DNA from: Cynocephalus volans
Taxonomy: Eukaryota; Chordata; Mammalia; Dermoptera; Cynocephalidae
Reading direction: 5' to 3'
Assembly (NCBI RefSeq): GCF_027409185.1
Contig: NC_084460.1
Span: 153,327,569 to 153,391,568, forward strand
DNA length: 64,000 nt
Positions 1 to 11,351 of the stretch are shown here, one piece after another. Position 1 is the first letter of the stretch, and each line of letters starts with the position of its first letter. Position numbers and translations under genes: made by a program. The notes below the pieces were generated by a model that did no database searches, was not told where the DNA came from, and was given only the letters and a program-made list of their open reading frames with translations.

Positions 1-2415
1 ATGAGCTACCATATTCATTCAATGCAGTGAAAATATGTACATATTTTGTGGCATATAAAGTTTGTAAATGTTTAAAGGAAAATAAAACTGAAAACTACTG
101 AAGGAATCATTTACATATTTTCAATACCTACTTTACAGAAAATAAATTACAGTATGCAGGCTCACACATGTTCACTAAATTGCATTTTAGCGTAGCTATT
201 TATCACTAAACTATTTCTGAAAATGAAACAATTCTTAAAAACTTGATCATCACAAATGATTAGGAAAAATAAATTAAAATCTTCTAAATTGAACTTGATT
301 TAAAAAAATAAATAAACTTACTTAGTGTCCCCGGTTACTAGAGTAAAATATTCCTAAGCTGCAGAGCTAGAATACAGGAAGAAACATCTACTTACCTAGT
401 TATCATGCTCCATGTTGATGACTGAACTGTGTTTTTGTTGCCACGTATTTTACAATTGCTGTGTACTAAATGGTAAGTAAAAGGCAACTACACTTCCCAA
501 AGTGGATCATTGTACTTGTTTTGGTCTCCCTTTGTAAAGCCTAAGTTCTGATCTGTGCTGCAAGCACTAAGGCAATCAATGCTGATGAATGACTAGAAAT
601 GGTTTCTTTATTCCAGTCCTCACTGAATAGAAAGTTTCCATTATCTCCTTCAACATCTTCACTCTATCAATTTGACAGGGGCAGGCAGTTCCACACTTCA
701 CTGCCTTCACCTTGGAACAGTATTCTACTTATAGATCTGTTTCTAATATGAAAGAAAAATGAAAAATAATAAAGTCTGGAGAAAACTTCTTGTTTGCACA
801 CATATAAACGCCATTTTTCATTCTTCTTTTAATTGTTTTTCTGTTTTACCCAGAAAGTACTTATGTAATACAAGTTGCAGAATAAAAATGCATAGATGAT
901 AAAGCCCAACTTCTACAGTGTTAGGTAAAATAAATCAAGTTTTACTTGTTGGAAAGAAAAAAGAAGCCTTATCTTTTGTACCTTTTATGATTCTAACAGA
1001 TATGGTACATTTGTTCACTTTTGAAGGGTTGGATAGCATCTTGGCTTCCTCCTGTGACTTTGTTCTGGCAACCTGGCAGCTTAGAAACTCTCCCAACAAG
1101 CACATATTGAGGCTTCGTGAGGTGGTTTTTTCCCCCTCCTTTTTGAGTATTGTCTATCTATATGGAGCAGAAGAGCACTCTGGAAAACAGCAAGGTGTGA
1201 ACCAGCCTCTCTTTGGCAGCCAGTCAGTAGGCTTTTGAGAAGAAAGTCCTCCAAGGTAACAGGACAAGATGTCAGAAAGAAACTTTTTAGAATAAAAAAT
1301 GGGAAAAAACCATGGAAATTGCTTAGGCATTAATTACCAGAAAAGGCCATTTACAACATTTTATTCTCTGCCAGAACTTTTCTTAACGCTGCAAAGACAG
1401 CAGCCTTCTAGTGTGAATAAAACACATTCTATGCAGGAGCAAGGTCCAGCCTCCATATATCCTGGCTAATCAGTCCTGCACACAAGTTTGGCTGCTCAGC
1501 ACAGCGGTGCTGCCTCACACACAGGACAGCCACAAGGAAAGCAAATCTTTCTTCCTCTACCCTTTCCTGTTCCTTGTACATTTCTATGCACATTCTGTTA
1601 AATGCACTTGTGAAAATAAAGATCTTTTTGAAAAGGAAGGAGCCACTCATGTTTCAAGGAAAAGAGCATAAATATAATACAAGAGCAAACTCTTCAAATT
1701 ATAATTTGAAATATTTCATTGATTACTTGTTTTTAAAATATCAGTGGTCTGTCATTTTATTTTATTTTGGTTTGTGTCACTACACAACTACATATAAGGA
1801 TTAAAAAATAAACTTTTTGGAGAAAAAAGTTACAAATATAAGTACATGTAACAGAAATCACTTAAACTCACATCCTCCAGATATCATCAGTGAAGGAGAA
1901 TCAGCCAAGTGTCCCACATCACCAGACAATGACCACAATCCTCTGAAAAGTAACCCTGAGCCTGTCAATGCAACATTCAATGTCACATTTCTCTGCCAAC
2001 AATGAGGAAAAAGAACTCAAAGTTATATTTTTGGATACTGAAGATAATACCCTTAACTACCTTCAAAACTTACAGAATAGGCAAAAGAAGGCTAGATAAA
2101 CCCTACCATAGTGAGTAAATTAGTGTCTATTTTTGCCATTTCTCTCCTTCTTAGCTATATTGCTGGTTCAGCTGTCTACACTTGTGCTGTCTTAATCAAC
2201 AACATTAATCCAGGTGGCTTTCCAAGAAGAGTGAATAGACTGTACAAGTGCAGTTATCAATGCATGTGAAAGAGGAATGAGTCTTATAGATGAGAAATCT
2301 CAAAAAGTATTTTGACATTTTTTTTTATCTCATATAAGTAAAAACATTCTGCTATTTTAGTGCTTTGTACATACCTCAGGGTCAGAGATAAAAACATTGT
2401 TTAATGTTACAATAT
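1..2415. other. AT-rich non-coding DNA, no recognised feature
   Basis: Mostly unique AT-rich sequence. A somewhat more GC-rich patch lies around 1020-1260 and 1430-1600, but reading frames there are short, lack domains and have no exon-like setting. I see no splice-bounded exon and no repeat family I can name. Confidence 0.6.
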
Positions 2416-2417
2416 AA

Positions 2418-2760
2418 CAGGGTAGTTAAGAGCAGGTATCTGAATAGTGCATGGAATCAAACCCTGGTTCTGCCAGGTGATGTGACCTTTGCAGCTTACT
2501 TAACCTCTGTTCCTTAATTTTTTTTTTTTTGGTAGTTGGCCTATATGGGGATCTGAACCCTTGATCTAGGTGTTATAACACTGTGCTCTAACCAACTAGA
2601 CTAAACAGCCAGCCCTATTCCTCATTTTTTTAATTTGAAAAGTGAGACTAAGTAATTGCACCTATCACTTAGAGATGTTAGGAAAATGAGTTAATATTTG
2701 TAAAATGGTCAAAACAATGCTGGACATATGGTGAGCCCTGTATAAATGTTGGTTAAATAA
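2418..2760 (+). repeat. MIR SINE fragment, split by a younger SINE
   Basis: The order of motifs follows the MIR consensus: a 'gttaagagca' type start, a 'tgtgacctttg' core, 'ttaacctctgttcct', then after an interruption 'cctcattt...gaaaagtgagac', 'gttaggaaaatgagttaat' and a 'tataaatgttggtta' end. The interruption (about 2525-2616) is an inserted tRNA-derived SINE. MIR is an ancient tRNA/CORE SINE fixed in all mammals; this copy is diverged and inactive. Confidence 0.75.
2525..2616 (-). mobile_element. tRNA-derived SINE, monomer (CYN-like)
   Basis: Read on the minus strand this is a tRNA-like head followed by a poly-A tail (the T run at about 2518-2530). A B box resembling GGTTCAGATCC lies at 2549-2560 and an A box resembling TAGTCTAGTTGGTTA at 2589-2603. 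The body resembles tRNA-Ile rather than a 7SL product. Imperfect flanking copies of 'ttcctnattttt' at about 2510-2524 and 2618-2631 look like a target-site duplication. It sits inside an older MIR. The family assignment to colugo CYN SINEs is from memory. Confidence 0.7.
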
Positions 2761-2764
2761 AATA

Positions 2765-3424
2765 CTTTATCAGAAGATGATTTTTTAAAAATTAACTCTG
2801 ATACAGATGTATCTTTTTATTTTTCCAAGAAGCTAAGTGGCAAAAGAAAATCAAAGTCAAACCACAGAAAAGAAACATAATTGTTTTTACAATGTGGTAA
2901 AATACCTCTTACATTAGTTCAATACCAGAAAAGCAATAAAGTAACCGAAACAATTAGAAAACGGAAGGCATGTGCTAAATATGCAGTTAAGCTTTTAATA
3001 TATTTATAATGAGGCTTTATAATCTACAAACCTTGGTGTTAATCAAAATTAGACTTTGTGAGTATTAAAAGAACTTGTAAACAGTGAGATTTCTCAAAGT
3101 GACTGTGACTGTAACAATAATTGAGAAATCTCTGGAGTTAAACAAATTTATTTGGGGGGAAGAAATATTTTATAGCACTTTGCAGAAAGTCAATATCCCA
3201 AAATTCCTTTTCTATTGGTTTAGTTTAGGTCTTTGGCCTCAGAGTTGCAGCTCTTTTTGAACAGGAGCTCTTAGTTTCCACAGGTGCATTTCCTCTGGCA
3301 GATTTATATGCCTCATAAAAGCTTTATATAGCTCATAAATGCAGACTTTCAATCCTACAGGTACTGCTGATCTGGAAGTTTTATTTTATCTTCCAGGCTG
3401 ATGAAAATGACACATCCTTGTTGC
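2765..3424. other. AT-rich non-coding DNA
   Basis: No reading frame, repeat or regulatory pattern that I can support. Confidence 0.5.
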
Positions 3425-3700
3425 GAAATGCTACTATGAATGGCAGAGCAATGCTATAAAAACAGGAGAGTGATCCTGATGGAAAAAGGGCTGGGAGAGG
3501 AACTGTGAAGTCAAAGTCTGCAGGGACAGAGGAAGCTGCTAACTGGGAGCCGCAGGGGAGGAGAGATTCGCGGCGGGATCCCAGAGGCGTGAGTGCTGTG
3601 CCTGAGAAGGCAGAGTCAGGAAATGGAATGACGGAGCAGGTGGAAAGGGCCAGGCTGGAAGCACGCGTTGCGTATTTAAATTTCCTCTCATGTTTAAATT
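3425..3700 (+). promoter_or_regulatory. Candidate isolated promoter-like CpG cluster
   Basis: A TATAAAA box at 3455-3461 is followed by a GC-richer stretch (about 3490-3670) holding roughly nine CpGs, against an AT-rich, CpG-poor background. A GTGAGT splice-donor-like word occurs at 3589-3594. The frame across this stretch has no ATG at its start and its product matches no family I know. It could be a lncRNA promoter, an enhancer or an undecayed repeat remnant. Weak call. Confidence 0.25.
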
Positions 3701-4075
3701 TCCTTGTGATGTTTATTGATTCTCTGTACTGTCTAGATACTTTCACATATCAAGCTAGCGTGATTCAGGAAAAATAAATAAATAAATGCTGGTGGATATT
3801 TTCAAAATACCTATTACATTAAAACCAGATTTTTCTAAAGTTGTAAATATAATAATAAACCTTAGTAAATGTTTATTATATATGTGGTGAAATAGAAACA
3901 GCATGTACAATATTTTTCTGGGTAGGGAAGTAGGATAAGAAAGAGGAAAAAAAGTCAAAAAGAGACTAGGTAAGGACTTATTTTTATAGTCCAGCAAGAA
4001 ATAAGTTCTATAATGGGTGCTGGCAGTAGAGATGGGACAAAGGATTGAGATACATTTTGAATGTGAAATAACCTA
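3701..4075. other. AT-rich non-coding DNA
   Basis: Includes a short ATAA-rich run near 3774-3786. Nothing else seen. Confidence 0.5.
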
Positions 4076-4077
4076 TA

Positions 4078-4262
4078 TAGTGCTTAATACATGCCAGAAC
4101 TTTAAAAAGAGTTTTACATATATTCCTTCATTCACTTCTCAAAAGTGAATACCGATAAGGTAGGTATTTTCCAGTATTCCTATTTTACAGAAAAGTGAAT
4201 TTTAGAGAGGTTAAGCTGAATCATCTAGCTGCAAAGTTTTGGAGCCAGGGTTTCAGCCAGGA
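4078..4262 (-). repeat. MIR SINE fragment
   Basis: Plus-strand text reads as the reverse complement of MIR: 'gtgcttaatacatgccag', 'ttttacatatattcc', 'aaggtaggtatt', 'ttttacagaaaagtgaa', 'gagaggttaag' and 'gagccagggtttcagcc'. Diverged fossil. Confidence 0.75.
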
Positions 4263-4479
4263 CCTTCATGTATGACTGTGTCAGCCATTCATTCCACAAG
4301 GACGCTGGCAATAGTTTCAGTAGGGATGAAATCCAGCTCATGTCTACTAATCCAGCCATGTTGCACCCACCACCCAAATGAATGGAACCAGTTCTGATTT
4401 GCTCAAAGGTATTATTTGGGCTAATGACAACCTTGCAGGATATGGACCCATGCAGTCTGACACCAGACTCTATATTATT

Positions 4480-4592
4480 AAATGTCATGCTGAATACACT
4501 ATATATGGGGAATGAAGGAGTGTGAGGAATCAAAGGTGATCTCCAAGTTTCTGTTTTACAAGCAATTGGATCCATGTTAGTGCTATTTACTT
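4480..4592 (+). repeat. Ancient repeat fragment, family uncertain
   Basis: The stretch 'gaggaatcaaaggtgat', 'ccaagtttctg' and 'gtgctatttac' matches the end of a common ancient mammalian repeat that I also see, in an earlier portion, at 47650-48110. I cannot name the family with certainty. The 116-codon minus frame across 4225-4575 has no known domain. Confidence 0.35.
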
Positions 4593-4755
4593 TTTACAGT
4601 AAATAATTAAAAATTTGGGTGAGATGATTGTGTAAATACTATTATGTAAATTAAATACATACTTGGACTATATGTTTTAATATTATTTCATTTTGTGTTT
4701 ACAAAACCACAGTAGGGTAGAAGAGGTGCCTTTACCCTTTGCAAACTTGCTTTAT

Positions 4756-5100
4756 ATTTAACCTACAGGCTAACCTACAGAAATCATGTCAAGCATTGGC
4801 TTTTGCATCTGGGTGAAACCCATCAGTGGGAAGCTCTTAGAAGGAGATAGTAAGGAAGGAGGAGAGGAACATCAGGGCATTTATTTCCCCAGCTGGCTAT
4901 ATCCTTCAACAAAAATTCAGGGCTCCTGCCAGACAGCACTTTCCACCCATTGTTTCTGTCCTTGTCCTGTCAGCTGTAAGAATAATCAGACCCCTTATTA
5001 TTACTAACATTGTACTGCATCATTATTCTGGTCCCACCAAACCCTCTCACATTTATGAATAAAGCCTTGTGATATTATTAAATATACGTTTGGTCTTTGT
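4756..5100 (+). repeat. Possible LTR 3' part with polyadenylation signal
   Basis: More balanced composition than its surroundings, ending in AATAAA at about 5058-5063 followed by a T-rich stretch. This arrangement resembles the R-U5 part of an old LTR or an internal piece of the ERV belonging to the LTR that begins at 5111. Family not identified. Confidence 0.3.
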
Positions 5101-5110
5101 CTCAATTTCC

Positions 5111-5850
5111 TGTCACACAGTTTCTAAAACCCTTAGAATCTCAGAAGTAATAAGAGTGTCTTCTGTATGCTAATGAGATGACTGGTGGCTGGGGCCCCTA
5201 GATAGCTTCAGAAAGGGGGCTGGTCACCAGAAAGACCAAAGCATGATTAGAGGATTGGGACTTTCAGCCCCATCTCCACCTTGAGGGAGGGGAAAGGGGC
5301 TAAAGGTTAAGTTGATCACCAATGGCCAGTGATTTAATCAACCATGCTTATGTGATGAAGCCTCCATCAAAATCAAAATCAAAATCCAAAAGGATTGGGT
5401 TTGGAGAGCTGAACACGTATAGGATCCTGGAGGGTGGTCTGCCCAGAAGTTCCCTGGATGGTGGAAGCTCCGTGTCCTTTCCCACATGCTTTGTCCTGTG
5501 CACCTCTTCCATCTGGTAATTTGTCTGTATCCTTTGTAATATCCTTTAGAATAAATGGGTAAATGTAAGTAAAGTGTTTTCCTAAGTTCTGTGAACCACT
5601 TTAGCAAATTAACTGAAGCCCAGGAGGGAGTTGTGGAAACTCATTTATAGCTGGTGAGTCAGAAGAACAGGTCACAACCTGGGGCTTGTGACAGGCATCT
5701 GAAATGGGCGGCAGTTGTGTGGGACTGAGCCCTCAACCTGTGGGATCTGACACTATCTACAAATAGATAGTGTGAGGATTGAATTATAGAACACCCAGCT
5801 GGTGTCTACTGGAGAATCTGGTGTCAGAATTGTTGTACTGAGTGGTGTGT
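5111..5850 (+). mobile_element. Old ERV LTR, MER21-like
   Basis: I recognise the order of blocks: 'gctaatgagatgactgg', 'accagaaagaccaaagca', 'gatcaccaatggccag', 'atgtgatgaagcctccatc', 'ctgaacacgtataggatcc', the signal AATAAA at 5550-5555, 'acaacctggggcttgtgac', 'gggactgagccctcaacc' and 'acacccagctggtgtctac'. This fits the MER21-type LTR that I recall as placental-wide. It is diverged, with no adjacent gag, pol or env remnant recognised, so it is probably a solo LTR. The short frames inside are chance frames. Confidence 0.65.
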
Positions 5851-5854
5851 GAGA

Positions 5855-6970
5855 GTAGAAAAATGCTTTGGTTGGTTTTTTTTGTTTTGTTTTTCTATCC
5901 TAACAAGCCTTTATTAAATTCTCTTCAAAGTACATAATTTGATTACCCAAATTATCCAATCTAATTTTTGACAGGACTCTGACCTATGCAGTTTTCTTCT
6001 TTCTAATTTACATCTAAGAAAATTCTAGGCCACATAGCTAGCAAGTTTAGTTCAATTTGAGAAGCACGTGAGGCTAAGCAAGAAAGAGAAGCAGCAAACT
6101 TTGAGAACACAAGAAAAATTTTTACAGAGGAGTCTTAAAAGTTCTAGTATTTCTTCAGTTCAACAAAGAGAAAAAGACATTATATGCAGAGAGCATCCTG
6201 TGCAAAAGCAGGAAAGAGTAAAAGATAAAGAAAAGCTGAGGGAATTACAAATAAATCTTTGCTGCTGCCTTATATAGAACTAGGAATGGTCAAAAGTGAA
6301 TTTGTAAAGGTATCCAGGAGACTAGATAATAAAAGGGGAGAATAGGAGTGGTTATCAGAGAACTAAGCTGTAGGATTTTACCAGGAACACAGCCGGTATG
6401 AGTAGAACATTTAACTTGATCTCCCAAAGCCTGATCATATTCACACAATAACTTTGATTTTAAAGATAGTAATATATATGCACACATTTTGCATACATTT
6501 CCTCTGCAATCATGCATCTATTGTATACGTATTGATAAGGAATAGTGCAGTTATGTATCCCTGTGCTAAAGGGAAACTAAATATTCTGCTCATGATATCT
6601 AAAGCCCAAGTAGTTTGAATGTTAGTGGGCAAAATTTTAGATTCAAACTGACATAATTTAAAGAATATTTGTTTTGTTTAATTTTTTGTTTTTACTGTGA
6701 AGACTAAAGTAATCTTCAGTGGACGTTAAACTTTGTAACTGTATTAGGAAAAGAAATAAGGCTCATAAAATTTGCAAAGTTTTGTTTTTCTAAGCTTGAT
6801 GAGATTTTTACATAATAATGAGGTCATTAAGTTAGGTGACATTTTGTCACTGTTAGTAGTCTGATTTGAGAAGTACACAGAAGTCAGCAGACAGAGCAGA
6901 TGTAAAACATGTAATGCTGAGAGCAGATGAGTTCTTTATAAGAGGGATAAAATTAGCTTTATGACAGACA
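5855..6970. other. AT-rich non-coding DNA
   Basis: Includes an A-rich purine stretch near 6060-6250 that yields a lysine/glutamine-rich frame of low complexity. No recognised repeat or exon. Confidence 0.5.
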
Positions 6971-6974
6971 TAAA

Positions 6975-7195
6975 GAAGAATGGGTTCAGGAGTCAGATTC
7001 CTTGAGATAGAATAGTGTTTAACATTTATGTGTCTTTCTCTATTTCAAGATAAGAATAATAATAACATCTACCTCAATGCATACGAGAATTGAGGATTGA
7101 GTGATGTAATACACATAAAGTACTGTACTAAGAATAATATCTGACATAGTGTGTGCTGCTTGGGTAAGTGTTATGAATAAAGATATTAGTGCATT
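6975..7195 (+). repeat. MIR SINE fragment
   Basis: MIR-like order: 'ggttcaggagtcagattcc', 'tctttctctatttcaagat', 'aataataacatctacctca', 'tgaggattgagtgatgtaat', 'cacataaagtac' and a closing 'agtgttatgaataaag'. Confidence 0.65.
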
Positions 7196-7199
7196 AGCT

Positions 7200-9025
7200 A
7201 TCCTAGAGTATCTTAATGATATTAGCTATCATTTTTTAAATTTATACTTACAATTAAAACATCATGCCAGCCAACTCTACAACATGTGACTTATCCAATA
7301 TTCGGTTAAAATTCCACACCCAGTTCTTTCTCTCTCCTTCTTTATTATTTCTTCTCCATTATTGCAAAATCAGTTGGTGGTGTGGTGATCATTTCAAGCC
7401 TTGGGGATTTTAAAGATGATCTCCAAAAATTCACTTTTCCCTGAGTATATCTCAAAGTAGTTGGTGCATTTGTAGACATGAGTAACTGAAATTGGTTCAT
7501 AGCATTTAAGATAAACAAAGATGCTGAGAGAGCCATGGTCAGATCTATATTTGCCAACTTTTCTCATTAAGGGCTAATTTTGATTACCCTCTTCCCCAAA
7601 CCTTATAATAGTTGGTGGGAAATGCAAGTTTTGTGACAAGGAGACAGAGGATCCTAACATGACAAATTACTGGTATGGTGGTCACAGATATTTACCATTA
7701 TGAGAAACATCTATAAATTACCACAAAAGAAGAATGTCATTCATGTTGAACAGATAATCCTTCCAATTATACAGTTAGAGAATACTTTTTATTAAAAGGT
7801 CCTTTAAAGATCTTTCACAATTTCTTTTTGACTGAGTGTTTTCTGGTAAAATGACTGCGAATTATTTAAAAACATCAGATGAATAAAAGTGCTATGACGT
7901 TAAAAAATGTGGTTTCCCTGCCTTTATTTGGCTAGATAAATATGACAATTAAAGGGTTACCTATATCTTGTCCTGTAAAGCATCTGGTCTGCAGTTGGTT
8001 TTGTTTTCACATTTGTGCAATGAGCAAAGACCAAAAGAAATATAATGGAAGTAGTGTATTTAATAATATAATATTACATTTACTATATTTAATAATATAT
8101 AAAAGTAGTTTTTCTATGGTATTAATCAATTCCTTCAACTAATTTTCTTATGGTTATATTTCCACATTTGCTTTAGGAGTGTAACAATAATCTTATCTTA
8201 AAAAACAAGTTTACAAAATTGGTAAAATGACCGATTGAAACCTCTTTTCAGTCTCCATGGTCCTTTGTCTATGTGACACATTTAAATCAAGATTTTTGCC
8301 TGTTTCTATAATATTTTTGCTTCTGTAATTTTCCAACTAAGATCTGGAGACCACAGAATATAATTCATTTGGGGGTCTACCAGTGTAAAGAAAATGTTGA
8401 AAGAGAGGTTTAGAGAATCTAAACTTTTGGACATATATATTAAATGAAATTGGTTAATGTCCCATTTTTGCTGAGAGGCAGGCAAGGACAACATAGCTGA
8501 CACAAATACTTGGTAAATAAAAAAAATTCACTAATAATGATTGTTCTAATTAGACAGAAGAGTGGAAGAAAACTCAATTTCTAACCTAATTAGACATTAC
8601 AGACCAAAATAAATTTCTAAAAGAGGAAAGGATTTAATTTTAAAACCTCAATCTTAAAAAAAATTTGATAAAACTAGAACAAAGAATTTTTACATGTACT
8701 AGTACATGGGTACTTCATAATAATCCTATAGAATAAAAACAGTAATATACGTAACCCTGCCTACACATGTACATCTTTCTAACATATTAGGAAATTTGTC
8801 TCTAAAAGCCTTTTAAACTTATTATTTGGATGAACTCAATAGACTTAATAAACATCTTCCCATACAATGACTAAAAGTGGGAATATTTGTAAATAAAAAT
8901 TGAGATTCCATTTGTATTGATTCCATTTTCATTATTTGTTTGTACTCCAAACAATTGTCTATCCATAAAAAAGATACCTTAGATTTTGATCAATAACATT
9001 TCAGTTTTATCATTTGTATTTAATG
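7200..9025. other. AT-rich non-coding DNA
   Basis: Largely unique AT-rich sequence. A short direct repeat of 'tttaataatata' occurs at about 8058-8100. No exon or nameable repeat seen. Confidence 0.5.
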
Positions 9026-9027
9026 AT

Positions 9028-9640
9028 GGGCACCACATGCTCAAGGATAGCCACATTTCCTCTCCCTCCCAAGGGGTTTTGCATTGTAGTACCCGGTCTG
9101 TGCTGCCTTGCAGTACTGTGTGCAGCAACCAGATCTCAGTCAACAGGAAAGTGGCCATAGGGCAGAACATATTCAAAAGTAGCCACATTTCCTCCTTCTT
9201 CCAAAGGCTTTCATCTCCTGTAACTGCTCAGCATCCTGCCAACTACACCAATTGTTGAGCTCTTTTACTTGTCTGTAATCCTGCTGACTGGGCCAGTTGT
9301 TGAGCTTGGACTGGATCTGGAGCTCACAGACCCCTCAAGCCTGTTCACAGACTGGGTCACAAACCCTTCACACACCAGGCTGGGTCCCCAGACTGCTCAC
9401 ACACCAGGCTGGGTCACCAGACCCCTCACATGCAAGTGTATGAGCTAGGTTACTGGCAAACAGGTCCTTGGAAGTCATAGGCTGGAAAGCATGGCTGTGT
9501 GGCACAGCATCCGCCCAAGGCAGAAGAACACCAGCCAAGGTGGTGGCACCACGCAGGTGCACTAACTCCACCCACACACAACCTATTCACAAAGAATGTG
9601 CTGCACCACCCCCGACCTGTCCTGAGGTGAGGGGAGCCTG
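9028..9640. repeat. GC-richer segment of nested tandem duplications
   Basis: Three separate internal duplications are visible. A block of about 50 bp at 9028-9077 recurs at 9160-9209 (offset 132; shared 'tagccacatttcctc'). A 30-bp block at 9233-9262 recurs at 9278-9307 (offset 45; shared 'ttgttgagct'). A 29-bp unit is present three times at 9350-9436. The segment ends near 'gcaataaattattttt', which resembles a polyadenylation context. The structure suits a lineage-specific LTR or retroposon 5' region, but no TG...CA ends or target-site duplication could be fixed and the orientation is unknown. Confidence 0.5.
9350..9436. repeat. 29-bp tandem repeat, three units
   Basis: Units at 9350-9378, 9379-9407 and 9408-9436 share the frame G(A/C)TGGGTC-C--A-CC---TCACA. 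Units two and three differ at few positions. Confidence 0.8.
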
Positions 9641-9644
9641 ATCA

Positions 9645-10640
9645 AGTTATTCTATTTTCCCAACGGAACTGCAATAAATTATTTTTATTTCAAATGAGTC
9701 AAATAATTTTTTTTTTCCAATGAAGAAAGGGAAGATATTCTGGCAATGTGAAGGAATATTGATTTAAGAAAACAACGAGTAAATTAGTATGGACAATATC
9801 AATGTTGATTCAACCATGACTTAACTTTTTACTAAAGCCATCAAATGTCCTGTGTATTTTAAATTCTAGCAACATTTTTTCCAAGATGTCTGAAATTGGT
9901 AAGCATTGCTTTGTAAAAATACTATTTCAACTAGATAGCCATGTAAAAAGAACAATGAAAAGTTAAGAATCATCTGGATGGGGCTAGCTAGTAAGTTTCT
10001 TTATCTTGTAATTAACTGACTTGATTTTAAATATCTCAGATCATAGCTAACTAGAATTAGCAAAGTCTGAGAAATTGCTAAAAATTCAGAACCTGGTCTA
10101 AATATGTCACAGTAATAGCGTGTTTTAGAAGACACTTCCAATATGAACACTTAATCTAATAAAATTAAATAAACTACAAGTGGAAATATTAAATTACAAT
10201 CATTTGGCGAGATAATTTAGTAACAGCAGTTTATTTTGTCTCACAATACCGTATAACAAGGGGTATTCCATTCTACTAAATAGTAGCAAAGACTGAATAG
10301 GCATGATAATTTTTTTTTCTTGAAGCGAAATAATTATGCTACAAATGAAATTTTTTTCATGTATTTTATGAAATCAACAATACCTTCTGCTCAAAAATCA
10401 GGTTGCCTAATTTTCACTATTTATTCATCCAGATTAAATTTTGGTTTCTCTATGATTAAACATACACATGATGAGAACGTTGATTTACTGAGTATATATC
10501 TAAATTACATCAGATGTTTTTATTTAGGCTAATGGACTAGGTTTCTATGAAACATTATAGTTATCTCCAAATTATGGAACATGAGTAATCTTACTCTGGC
10601 AATTACTTCTATAATATCACTGGCCCATTTCTGATTTAAA
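9645..10640. other. AT-rich non-coding DNA
   Basis: No supported feature. Short T runs occur at 9707-9717 and 10309-10318. Confidence 0.5.
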
Positions 10641-10644
10641 TTTT

Positions 10645-10770
10645 TTTGTCAGCCTATCTCTTACACTTATTTGTAGACAGTGAATATAAAAACCTATGGG
10701 TATCACAGTGACATGCTCATTAATATACATTTATGGAATGAATAAATATTTCTGGAATGAATAAATATGA
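10645..10770 (+). repeat. Possible L2 LINE 3' end
   Basis: The pair 'tggaatgaataaatatttc' and 'tggaatgaataaatatga' resembles the L2 3' terminal repeat. Short and diverged. Confidence 0.3.
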
Positions 10771-11119
10771 ATGTGAATGGCAGAGGAGTTCATAGGGGTA
10801 TATGAGACAAAATTCAGCAAGTAATTGTGCTGAATGAAAAGCAAGAAAATAATTTTATTTGGTTTAAACATAAAGTTGTAATTAACATTAAAATACATGA
10901 AATTTTAGATTTTTTTGCTAACAAAAATAGAATAATCCATTAGCAAGCAATACTTGCTCAATATGATGAACTATGTAAGTAAGGATTTTTCAAATGTTGG
11001 AACAAGAAGATGGAATTTTGTAACATTATATAGATATGAGTTTTTGGTTGAATCTAATAATTCTAATGAATAAAACCAGTTTTAAATGATTAATGTATAT
11101 TCAACAATCTTTTATCTGT

Positions 11120-11215
11120 TTTACACAAGACACTAAACTAGTATCTCTGTTGTGCCCACTACAGTTTTATATTATAATACATGCCTGGCAAGTATTTGTT
11201 GAATTGAAATTTACT
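11120..11215 (+). repeat. Possible L2 LINE 3' end
   Basis: 'catgcctggcaagtatttg' followed by 'ttgaattga' matches the end of L2 ('cctggcacatag...aatatttgttgaatga'). Diverged fragment. Confidence 0.4.
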
Positions 11216-11351
11216 AGGAATACATTTCCATTCACTTTCAATTATCTATCACGATAAAGAAAGAGAATAAAGTGGCTAAATTAGCATCAGCAAACATTCC
11301 AAAAACTTGACTTTGTCAAAAGGAGAGTGAAAAATAAAAATAATCAATTCA

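Noticed and set aside
3505..3777. 90-codon plus-strand frame in the CpG cluster
   Set aside because: It opens with GTG, not ATG, crosses a possible donor site and shows no domain. The region is kept only as a weak promoter candidate.
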